A DNA stretch of 64,000 nucleotides from an uncultured Lachnospiraceae bacterium (GTDB lineage: Bacteria > Bacillota > Clostridia > Lachnospirales > Lachnospiraceae): contig UQLY01000013.1 of NCBI GenBank assembly GCA_900542015.1, positions 28,321-92,320 on the forward strand, written 5' to 3'. The position numbers and the translations under genes are program-made. The first letter of the stretch is position 1, and every line of letters starts with the position of its first letter. Positions 1 to 8,598 of this stretch are shown here, one piece after another. The notes beneath the pieces are model-generated. The model made no database searches, was not told the DNA's origin, and worked only from the letters and a program-made list of their open reading frames with translations.

Positions 1-2
1 AC

Positions 3-494
3 GACCTGTTTGCCGAAGCGGAGGCGGTTTTGAAAGCGCTTGTCGATAACCCGGATTTTTCCAGGCTGATGACTCATCCCAAGATTTTAAAGGAAGAAAA
101 GTTAAAGATTTTGGAAGAGGTCTTTCAGGGGCGCGTTTCAGACGAAATGACTGGATTTATGGAGATCGTCATTAAAAAGGACCGTTTTAGTGAAATGGAA
201 GAAATTTTCCGCTATTTCATTTCCAGGGTAAAAGAATATAAAGGAATCGGAGTTGCATATGTCACGACTCCCCTCGGTTTGAATGAGATCCAGAAGGCAA
301 ATGTGAAAGAAAGACTGCTTGCCACGACTTCTTATAAGCAGATGGAGATCCATTACCGTGTGGATGAAGAGCTGATTGGCGGAATGGTAATCCGCATCGG
401 CGACAGAGTGGTGGACAGTAGCGTCCGGACAAAATTAGAAGAGCTGAAACGGCAGCTTTTAAAGGTACGGCTTGACTGTGCCGACCGTAATTAA
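3..494 (+). CDS. atpH: F1F0 ATP synthase delta subunit, 5' end outside window
   Basis: Delta subunit of the ATP synthase, part of the peripheral stalk that ties F1 to the membrane b subunits. The reading frame is open from base 3 with no start, so the gene enters from the left. About 163 residues are visible of a usual ~180, so roughly 15-20 N-terminal residues are missing. The C-terminal part has the typical family pattern (ITTP-like 'VAYVTTPLGL', then 'IGGMVIRIGDRVVDSSV'), which I recognise from OSCP/delta proteins. An internal TTG at base 30 is not a plausible start because homology continues upstream. The stop is 22 bases before atpA, consistent with one operon. Confidence 0.93.
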   Translation, partial: DLFAEAEAVLKALVDNPDFSRLMTHPKILKEEKLKILEEVFQGRVSDEMTGFMEIVIKKDRFSEMEEIFRYFISRVKEYKGIGVAYVTTPLGLNEIQKANVKERLLATTSYKQMEIHYRVDEELIGGMVIRIGDRVVDSSVRTKLEELKRQLLKVRLDCADRN

Positions 495-516
495 AAAGAA
501 AGGTGCGTAAAGATCC

Positions 517-2022
517 ATGAATTTAAAACCAGAAGAAATCAGTTCGGTCATCAAGGATCAGATCAAGAGATATGCTTCTTCTCTGGAAGTCTCTGATGTG
601 GGAACTGTTATTCAGGTAGCAGATGGTATCGCCCGTGTTCATGGTCTTTCCAATGCCATGCAGGGTGAGCTGCTGGAGTTCCCCGGTGAAGTATATGGTA
701 TGGTGCTGAATTTAGAGGAAGACAATGTCGGCGCCGTACTTTTGGGAAGCCAGAAGAACATCAATGAGGGAGATATTGTAAAGACAACGGGAAGAGTGGT
801 TGAGGTTCCGGTCGGCGACGCGTTAATCGGACGTGTAGTCAATGCGTTGGGACAGCCTATCGACGGCAAGGGACCGATCATGACCGATAAGTACCGCCAG
901 ATCGAGAGAGTCGCATCCGGCGTTATTACCCGTAAGAGCGTAGATACGCCGCTGCAGACCGGTATCAAGGCGATCGACTCCATGGTGCCCATCGGAAGAG
1001 GACAGAGGGAGCTGATCATCGGAGACAGACAGACCGGTAAGACGGCGATCGCCATCGATACGATCATCAATCAAAAGGGACAGAATGTCAAATGTATTTA
1101 TGTAGCAATCGGACAGAAAGCGTCTACGGTTGCAAGTATTGTAAAAACCTTGGAGGAGTTTGGTGCAATGAGCTATACGACAGTCGTTGCGTCTACAGCG
1201 AGCGAGCTTGCGCCCCTCCAGTATATCGCTCCCTATTCGGGGTGCGCGATCGGCGAGGAATGGATGGAGAACGGAGAGGACGTACTTGTGGTTTATGACG
1301 ACCTGAGCAAGCACGCAACCGCTTACCGTACACTTTCCCTGCTTCTGAGGAGACCCCCGGGGCGTGAAGCTTATCCCGGCGACGTTTTCTATCTCCATTC
1401 GAGACTGTTGGAACGCGCGGCAAGGATGAGCGATGAATACGGCGGAGGCTCTTTAACGGCACTTCCGATTATTGAAACACAGGCAGGCGATGTATCCGCA
1501 TATATTCCGACCAACGTTATTTCCATTACGGACGGACAGATTTATCTGGAGACGGAAATGTTTAATTCCGGTTTCCGCCCGGCGGTAAACGCAGGTTTGT
1601 CCGTATCCCGTGTCGGCGGTGCGGCGCAGATCAAGGCGATGAAGAAAATTGCGGCGCCGATTCGTGTGGAGCTGGCGCAGTACCGCGAGCTTGCTTCCTT
1701 TGCACAGTTCGGTTCGGAATTGGACGCAGATACCAAGGAGAAGCTTGCCCAGGGGGAAAGAATCAAAGAGATTTTGAAACAGCCGCAGTATCAGCCGATG
1801 GCGGTACAGTATCAGGTTATTATCATCTATGCGGCGACCAACAAATATCTGTTGGATATTCCGGTAGAGGATATTACCAGGTTTGAACAGGAATTTTTTA
1901 CCTTTATTGATACGAAATATCCTGAGGTTCCGGAAAACATCGCAAAGGAAAAAGTGATTTCCGACGAGACGGAAGAAGCGCTTGTAAAGGCGATCAAAGA
2001 GTTTAAGGCAGAGTTTAAATAG
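517..2022 (+). CDS. atpA: F1F0 ATP synthase alpha subunit
   Basis: Non-catalytic nucleotide-binding subunit of F1. The 501-residue length is normal. The Walker A motif GDRQTGKT lies at residues 169-176, and the family signature 'PAVNAGLSVSRVGG' appears near residue 355. The start ATG follows AAAGAAAGGTG at about 495-504, which is a reasonable ribosome binding site. The gene sits between atpH and atpG in the canonical order delta-alpha-gamma-beta-epsilon and is expected to be co-transcribed with them. Nothing is unusual in the protein. Confidence 0.98.
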   Translation: MNLKPEEISSVIKDQIKRYASSLEVSDVGTVIQVADGIARVHGLSNAMQGELLEFPGEVYGMVLNLEEDNVGAVLLGSQKNINEGDIVKTTGRVVEVPVGDALIGRVVNALGQPIDGKGPIMTDKYRQIERVASGVITRKSVDTPLQTGIKAIDSMVPIGRGQRELIIGDRQTGKTAIAIDTIINQKGQNVKCIYVAIGQKASTVASIVKTLEEFGAMSYTTVVASTASELAPLQYIAPYSGCAIGEEWMENGEDVLVVYDDLSKHATAYRTLSLLLRRPPGREAYPGDVFYLHSRLLERAARMSDEYGGGSLTALPIIETQAGDVSAYIPTNVISITDGQIYLETEMFNSGFRPAVNAGLSVSRVGGAAQIKAMKKIAAPIRVELAQYRELASFAQFGSELDADTKEKLAQGERIKEILKQPQYQPMAVQYQVIIIYAATNKYLLDIPVEDITRFEQEFFTFIDTKYPEVPENIAKEKVISDETEEALVKAIKEFKAEFK

Positions 2023-2059
2023 GCATTAAATGAGCAACAGAAAGTAAAGGTGACAGACT

Positions 2060-2914
2060 ATGGCTTCCATGAGAAGTATTAAGAGACGTAAGGGCAGTAT
2101 TCAAAGTACCCAGCAGATCACCAAAGCTATGAAGCTTGTGTCTACCGTAAAGCTCCAGCGTGCGAAAGGTCGCGCCGAAAGGTCCAAGGCATATTTTGAG
2201 TGCATGTATGCAACCGTGAAAAGTATGCTGGCAAGAACCGGATTTATCGAACATCCTTATTTAAAGCCCGGAGAAAGCAATAAAAAAGCCGTGATCGTCA
2301 TTACCTCCAACAGGGGTCTTGCCGGCGGTTACAATTCCAATGTCATTAAGTTGATTACCAAGGGCGATTTCAATAAGGAAGACGTTAAGATCTATACCGT
2401 CGGAAGAAAGGGAAAGGACGCCTTTGTCCGTTACGGATATGAGGTGGCAGGGGATTATTCGGATATGATCGAGGAACCTGCCTATGCCGACGCCATGGAA
2501 ATCAGCAAAGTTGTATTGGAAGCTTTTTCCCAGGGAGAAATCGGGGAAATCTATCTGGCGTATACCGCGTTTAAAAACACGGTTAGCCATGTTCCCACAT
2601 TGTTAAAGCTCCTTCCCGTGGAAGCGGGGGATACCGGGGAAACGGATGACGATAAGACTTTGATGAATTTCGAGCAGGACGAAGAGGAAGCTTTGAATCT
2701 TTTGATCCCCAAATATATTACCAGCCTGATATACGGCGGTATGGTAGAGTCGGTAGCAAGTGAAAACGGGGCAAGAATGCAGGCGATGGATTCGGCAACG
2801 AGCAATGCGGAAGATATGATCGAAAAATTATCCTTACAGTACAATAGAGCCCGTCAGGGATCTATTACGCAGGAATTAACCGAAATTATAGCAGGTGCGG
2901 AAGCAATCAGCTAG
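2060..2914 (+). CDS. atpG: F1F0 ATP synthase gamma subunit
   Basis: Central-stalk subunit that rotates inside the alpha3beta3 hexamer. The 284 residues begin 'MASMRSIKRRKGSIQSTQQITKAMKLV', where the ITKAMKLV segment is a family hallmark. The C-terminal helix 'RQGSITQELTEIIAGAEAI' is the conserved rotor end. Inserted acidic residues around 195-205 (GDTGETDDDK) look like a normal surface loop. The gap to atpA is 37 bases, with an AAAGGTG ribosome site just upstream of the ATG. Confidence 0.97.
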   Translation: MASMRSIKRRKGSIQSTQQITKAMKLVSTVKLQRAKGRAERSKAYFECMYATVKSMLARTGFIEHPYLKPGESNKKAVIVITSNRGLAGGYNSNVIKLITKGDFNKEDVKIYTVGRKGKDAFVRYGYEVAGDYSDMIEEPAYADAMEISKVVLEAFSQGEIGEIYLAYTAFKNTVSHVPTLLKLLPVEAGDTGETDDDKTLMNFEQDEEEALNLLIPKYITSLIYGGMVESVASENGARMQAMDSATSNAEDMIEKLSLQYNRARQGSITQELTEIIAGAEAIS

Positions 2915-2936
2915 AAAAGGAGTGAAAGAAAAGAAA

Positions 2937-4334
<1,398 letters not shown>

Positions 4335-4338
4335 TTAA

Positions 4339-4743
4339 GTGGCGGACGAAAGAGCATTTGAATTAAAGATCATTACACCCGACCGTGTTTTCTATGAAGG
4401 AAACGCGGACATGGTAGAGTTTAATACCACGGAAGGAGAAATCGGCGTATATAAAAACCATATTCCGATGACCGTCATCATCAGTCCGGGTATTCTGACC
4501 ATTACAGAGGCGGAGCAGACCAAAGAAGCTGCGCTTCATGCGGGATTTGCGGAAATCCTTCCCCATAAAGTTACGATTATGGCGGAGATTATAGAATGGC
4601 CTGATGAAATCGATGAAGAAAGGGCGGAGCAGGCGAAAGAGCGCGCTATGGACAGACTTTCGCACAAAACGTCGGAAACCGATGTGGCAAGAGCCGAAAC
4701 CGCTCTCCAACGTGCCATTGCCCGTATTGAAGTATTAAAATAA
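4339..4743 (+). CDS. atpC: F1F0 ATP synthase epsilon subunit
   Basis: Epsilon subunit of F1: an N-terminal beta-sandwich and a C-terminal helical hairpin that inhibits ATP hydrolysis. The 134-residue length is normal. 'FELKIITPDRVFYEGNADMVEFNTTEGEIGVYKNHIPM' is the typical N-terminal domain. The C-terminal 50 residues are charged and helical (ERAEQAKERAMDRL). The start is GTG, which follows AGGGGTGATTA just after the atpD stop, so translation is probably coupled. It is the last gene of the operon and is followed by a terminator hairpin. Confidence 0.96.
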   Translation: MADERAFELKIITPDRVFYEGNADMVEFNTTEGEIGVYKNHIPMTVIISPGILTITEAEQTKEAALHAGFAEILPHKVTIMAEIIEWPDEIDEERAEQAKERAMDRLSHKTSETDVARAETALQRAIARIEVLK

Positions 4744-4782
4744 TTAAAAACCAACGGCAGGAAATTTTTTCTCAGCCGTCCC

Positions 4783-4816
4783 GGGGGATGCCGCTAAAAG
4801 CCGCATCCCCCATTTT
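4783..4816 (+). terminator. Intrinsic terminator of the atp operon
   Basis: Inverted repeat GGGGGATGC (4783-4791) / GCATCCCCC (4803-4811) with an 11-base loop, followed by ATTTTA. It lies 40 bases after the atpC stop. The T-run is short, so termination efficiency is uncertain. Confidence 0.7.
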
Positions 4817-4959
4817 AAAATAAAAAAGCGAAAATCTATATGTTTTCATAGAAAATACATATTTTCGACATAAAATAAAACCGAAAAAACAGAAACCAAA
4901 TAGTAGATACAACCAAAACCCCTTCCCAAAATGGGAAAAACGGAGACAGCCAGAAAGCA

Positions 4960-5189
4960 GGAGATTTGCATATTGCCTGATTTTTCAAGCCGTATGTAAA
5001 GAAGTGCCGATTTTTCTTACAGAATGCCTCACAACCAGGGTAATCCTGCCATGGATGGCAGGATTAGGTTCCGTCGTGCATGGATGCACGTTGGAACCGA
5101 CCCGTCCGGTATTCAATAAATCGCCGCATTCTGTTAGAAAAATGCACTTCGTACTCCGGCTTGAAAAACCAAGCAATATGCAAATCTCC
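4960..5189. repeat. Large nested inverted repeat (cruciform-like)
   Basis: Two arms, 4960-5027 and 5126-5189, are imperfect reverse complements (about 85 percent by eye, including GGAGATTTGCATATTGC against GCAATATGCAAATCTCC). Between them sit two near-perfect hairpins: 5041-5066 (TAATCCTGCCAT with ATGGCAGGATTA, 2-base loop) and 5067-5098 (GGTTCC..CGTGCA with TGCACG..GGAACC, TGGA loop). Reading frames over this stretch on both strands are by-products of the palindrome. The rest of 4744-5251 is AT-rich and holds a second imperfect hairpin at about 4829-4868, but no gene. Confidence 0.8.
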
Positions 5190-5251
5190 GTCCGGCATCA
5201 CTTTTTCCCCATGTATCTACTATTTCCCATACATACAAAGGAGGACTCACA

Positions 5252-5653
5252 ATGAATGTTATTTCTCTTTTACTACCGAAAACACAGGTCGCTTATCTGG
5301 AGGAGGACGATTCGATCCGGCAGGGGCTGGAAAAGATGCGCGCCCACCGTTATACGGCGATTCCCGTTTTATCCAAGGACGGGCATTACATAGGGACCGT
5401 CAGCGAAGGCGACTTTTTATGGCATATAATAGAATGTCAGAACAACAGCCTGAAGGCACAGGAAATGCTTTCGATCAGGGAAGTGCTGCGCGACAGCTTT
5501 AATCCGGCGGTAAAGATCGGCGTTTCCATGGAAGAATTGCTGGAAAAGGTCATGCAGCAAAATTTTGTGCCCGTAGTGGACGACCGGGACTTTTTTATCG
5601 GTATCGTTACCAGACAGAGCATTATCAGAAATCTGCTGACGACGAAAAAATAA
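5252..5653 (+). CDS. CBS-domain pair protein (CbpB-like)
   Basis: A 133-residue soluble protein made of two CBS repeats and nothing else. The first repeat is around residues 10-60 ('RAHRYTAIPVLSKDGHYIGTVSEGDFL'). The second is around 68-128 ('MQQNFVPVVDDRDFFIGIVTRQSII'). CBS pairs bind adenosyl ligands. Stand-alone Firmicutes proteins of this size include the c-di-AMP-binding CbpB, which is the closest type I know, but the ligand cannot be told from sequence alone. The start ATG follows AAAGGAGG at about 5239-5246. It lies about 60 bases after the nested inverted repeat, so that structure may be in its leader. Confidence 0.85.
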   Translation: MNVISLLLPKTQVAYLEEDDSIRQGLEKMRAHRYTAIPVLSKDGHYIGTVSEGDFLWHIIECQNNSLKAQEMLSIREVLRDSFNPAVKIGVSMEELLEKVMQQNFVPVVDDRDFFIGIVTRQSIIRNLLTTKK

Positions 5654-5682
5654 CTGCGGCAGACAACAATGAGGGACGGAAT

Positions 5683-6130
5683 ATGAAAGAACTGTATTCT
5701 ATCGGAGAGGCTGCAGGGATTATGGGGATTTCCGTACAGACTCTTAGAAATTATGCTAATTCGGAGCTGTTGAAGCCTCAATATATTGATGAAAAAACGG
5801 GGTACCGTTATTATTCCTTTAAACAGTTTCATATGATCGACAGGATTGCTATCTGCGAAGTCTGAACATGCCTCTTTCGGAAATCGAGGAGATTATGAAA
5901 AGCGGAAACGTAGACGGATTAAGCGGGCACCTCGCCCTGCAAAAGAGCAGGATTGCGGGTAAAATTGAAGAACTGCAGGGAAAACCGGACGATATCCAAT
6001 GGTATGAGAAATATTTCGCTTATATGAAAGACGATCCTTTGGACGGACATACCTATAAAATAATTTTGCCGGAACGCTATGCGATCTTTGAAGAATACAA
6101 AGAAGGCGATACGGTGGAAACCATCGAGGC
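5683..6130 (+). pseudogene. MerR-family regulator, frameshifted and truncated
   Basis: The first 60 codons encode a clear MerR winged-helix N-terminus ('YSIGEAAGIMGISVQTLRNYANSELLKPQYIDEKTGYRYYSFKQF') and then stop at 5863-5865. The family sequence resumes in another frame directly after ('YLRSLNMPLSEIEEIMKSGNVDGL' then a helical linker). The two parts join if one base is restored between 5849 and 5850 (GC_TAT). The effector half continues to about residue 145 ('YAIFEEYKEGDTVETIEARL') and then runs into sequence that is antisense to a PLP-enzyme fragment. Both the frameshift and the lost C-terminus argue that the gene is dead. Confidence 0.85.
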
Positions 6131-6149
6131 GCGGCTTGTCATATTAAAG

Positions 6150-6612
6150 CACCGCTGCGAGGCGGCAAGTCTGGCGGCATTGTCGCACTGTCTGCGGATA
6201 CGCAGGTTGGCGGTATGGATTCCGCGGTACACAAGCCAGGAAGCATAAGGGCAGCCGGAGGTACCTGTCAGCATACGGACAGAATGGATGTTTTCATATA
6301 AATTCATATCTTTTACGGTAATGGAGCCTGCAAGGGCGTCGGAATGTCCGTTGATAAACTTAGTCAGGCTGTTGATCACGATGTCCGCGCCCAAAGTAAG
6401 GGGCTTGATGCAGATCGGGCTAGTAAAAGTGTTGTCCACCATCAGCAGAACATTCTGTGTATGAGCGATATTGGCAAGCTCTCCGATATCGCAAAGACGG
6501 TCTGTAGGGTTGCTCGCCACCTCGGTATATAGCATTTTCGTGTTGGAAGGCATCGCCTCTTTGACTGCCTCCAAATTGTCAAAAGGAACAAAAGTAGTTT
6601 CCGCGACAGGTA
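6150..6612 (-). pseudogene. Internal fragment of a Cys/Met-metabolism PLP-dependent enzyme
   Basis: On the minus strand from about 6612 to about 6160 the frame encodes an internal piece of the cystathionine gamma-synthase/methionine gamma-lyase family: 'IPVAETTFVPFDNLEAVKEAMP', then 'LLMVDNTFTSPICIKPL', the PLP-lysine region 'NSLTKFINGHSDALAGS', and 'LVYRGIHTANLRIRRQCDNAARLAA'. Only about 150 of a usual ~390 residues are present. Homology ends abruptly at both sides: at about 6160 it meets the MerR remnant, and upstream of about 6612 the frame degenerates into AT-rich sequence. This is a relic, convergent with the MerR remnant. Confidence 0.85.
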
Positions 6613-6806
6613 TCTGATTATTTTTATAAACTCTATAATAGTATTAGAGTCAAGGGAAAAAATAAAAAAAGTTGTTTTGATATGGAGAGCAGACATAGAA
6701 AAAAGCAAAAAGCGTTGGATCAATGTTTTGACAGAGGAGAGCCAGAAAGAAGGAACAATCCATATAAATCGCACATAATATAATAAAAAACGGAGTCGCT
6801 TCGGCT

Positions 6807-7196
6807 ATGGACAATCGAAAAATTCTTCCTTTTTACATGACCTATCCGCTTCCTTTATATTATGAAGACGAGCATGAATGGATGAAAGATATGGAATATC
6901 TTCAGGGGCAGCATCCCATAGAGATCAGAATACTGCAGGGGGAAGTCGTGCAGTTTATGAATATGATGGACTATAGCGGCAGTATGATTTATGATGAATA
7001 TCCCGATCGCTTTCTTTTGCAGAAATACGGAAAGGATATTGCGGATAAAGTGCGTAGAAAATATAAAGATGATGTGGAAAACCCCGTCCATAAAACCCTT
7101 GACTGGGACGGATTTGAAGAGATTATTATGTTATTGCTGCATGAGGAAATCCTCAAAAGGCGTCATCGCAGAAACAGAGGGTCTCTCAGATTTTAA
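6807..7196 (+). CDS. Conserved hypothetical protein, acidic N-half
   Basis: 129 residues, no family I can name. The N-terminus is aromatic and acidic ('PFYMTYPLPLYYEDEHEWMKDMEYLQ'). The middle contains 'MMDYSGSMIYDEYPDRFLLQKY', and the C-terminus is basic (KRRHRRNRGSLRF). No membrane segment or signal peptide is seen. The pattern resembles small proteins that recur in Lachnospiraceae genomes without known function. The ATG has only a weak upstream site (CGGAGTCG at about 6791). It is followed by a terminator, so it is probably a single-gene unit. Confidence 0.7.
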   Translation: MDNRKILPFYMTYPLPLYYEDEHEWMKDMEYLQGQHPIEIRILQGEVVQFMNMMDYSGSMIYDEYPDRFLLQKYGKDIADKVRRKYKDDVENPVHKTLDWDGFEEIIMLLLHEEILKRRHRRNRGSLRF

Positions 7197-7222
7197 TGGA
7201 AGGTTTTAGCAGAAAGCGTGGA

Positions 7223-7267
7223 AACGCCACCGGTTTATGAAAAAACGTGTACGCCGGCGGCGTTTTT
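7223..7267 (+). terminator. Intrinsic terminator
   Basis: Stem AACGCCACCGG (7223-7233) with CCGGCGGCGTT (7253-7263), one internal mismatch, followed by a T-run to 7267. It lies just downstream of the 129-residue gene. Confidence 0.75.
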
Positions 7268-7397
7268 TGGCGCTTTAAAAAGAAAGGCAGGAGAGGAGTT
7301 CAGAGAAATTTTAGTTGTGGTTTTGAGGGAAAGGAATTAGAATAGAGTCATACTTATGTACAAATGAAAATAAAGAATACCGTAAAGGAACTGCAGC

Positions 7398-8591
7398 ATG
7401 GATAAATTAGAGGAGCTTCTTTCGCAAATATTAAATGAAAACCTGACGCAGATCGTGATCAGCGGACCTAAGAAAAGCGACGCTGCAAAATCGGAGCATT
7501 TTGTCAGGAAAATTCAGATCCGTCCGGTGTTATTAAAGGGACAGCTCTTATTTCAGGCGTCAAGCTACACAAAAAAGCAGGTCTTTCATGAAAATCTCTC
7601 AAGGCAGCAGGCAATAGACTATATCGCAAAGGCAATGGGAGATTATAAACAGTTGCAAGCCTATGGAGACGGGATAAAGGCAGACGTGCTGTCCGGGAAA
7701 AAGGGCAATCTGTCGATCAAAAGCGAGATAACGCCGCCGGCGGGCAAGGAAGGGGAAAGCGGGGAGCGAAAGGCGTCTCTGTCCCATAACCGGGAAAAGG
7801 AATCGATTCTGCCCAAGGATGAGCCGGTGCCTTTTTTGGTAGATTTGGGAGTACAGACCAAAGAAGGCAGGATCGTTGCCGGGAAATATGATAAATTCCG
7901 CCAGATCAACCGCTTTTTGGAGTTTATCAGGGATATTTTGCCTGTTCTGCCCAAGGATGAGCCGGTTTCCATTCTGGATTTTGGCTGCGGGAAAAGCTAT
8001 CTGACCTTTGCCATGTATTATTACCTGAGGATCATGAACGGGTTGGACGTGGATATTGTAGGGCTGGATTTGAAGGAAGACGTGATTGAAAAATGCAACC
8101 GGCTGAAGGAAAGCTATGGATATGACCATCTGCATTTTCTCGTAGGGGATATCGGACAGTACGAAGGCAAGTCCCGGGTGGATATGGTGGTAACGCTTCA
8201 TGCCTGCGATACGGCGACGGATTATGCTTTGGCAAAGGCGGTAAAGTGGAATGCGAAAGTTATTTTGTCCGTTCCCTGCTGTCAGCACGAATTAAACGGA
8301 CAAATATCCCAGGAGCTGTTGCAGCCGGTATTGAAATACGGACTTTTGAAGGAACGGATTTCCGCGCTTTTGACGGACGGCATCAGAGCCTCTCTGCTGG
8401 AAGAGGCGGGATATGACGTGCAGGTTTTGGAATTTATCGATATGGAGCATACGCCCAAAAATATTTTGCTGCGGTGCGTTAAAAATACCCGTATGCGGGC
8501 GAAAAACAGCGCGCGGCTTGATGAAATGATTGATTTTTTGAACGGGAAGCCGACGCTTCAAAAGTTATTGAAAGAACAACAGGGTGAATAA
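7398..8591 (+). CDS. SAM-dependent methyltransferase (Methyltransf_32-like)
   Basis: 397 residues. The N-terminal 100 residues are a substrate-side region ('QIVISGPKKSDAAKSEHFVRKIQIRPVLLKGQLLFQ'). A charged linker follows. A Rossmann methyltransferase domain starts near residue 190 with motif I 'ILDFGCGKSYLTFAMYYYL', then 'VDIVGLDLKEDVIEKCN', and 'VDMVVTLHACDTATDYAL' with 'VILSVPCCQHEL'. The last two segments are typical of the Methyltransf_32 family, which includes eukaryotic GSTCD and METTL25-like proteins. The substrate is unknown; an RNA target is plausible. The gene stops at 8591, eight bases before the next start, so the two are probably co-transcribed. Confidence 0.85.
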   Translation: MDKLEELLSQILNENLTQIVISGPKKSDAAKSEHFVRKIQIRPVLLKGQLLFQASSYTKKQVFHENLSRQQAIDYIAKAMGDYKQLQAYGDGIKADVLSGKKGNLSIKSEITPPAGKEGESGERKASLSHNREKESILPKDEPVPFLVDLGVQTKEGRIVAGKYDKFRQINRFLEFIRDILPVLPKDEPVSILDFGCGKSYLTFAMYYYLRIMNGLDVDIVGLDLKEDVIEKCNRLKESYGYDHLHFLVGDIGQYEGKSRVDMVVTLHACDTATDYALAKAVKWNAKVILSVPCCQHELNGQISQELLQPVLKYGLLKERISALLTDGIRASLLEEAGYDVQVLEFIDMEHTPKNILLRCVKNTRMRAKNSARLDEMIDFLNGKPTLQKLLKEQQGE

Positions 8592-8598
8592 GGATATT

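Noticed and set aside
823..1398. 191-codon minus-strand frame inside atpA
   Set aside because: Shadow of atpA; no ribosome site, no recognisable domain.
5004..5502. Two overlapping plus-strand frames (83 and 140 codons)
   Set aside because: They run through the palindromic element and then out of frame over the CBS gene; no family features and no ribosome site.
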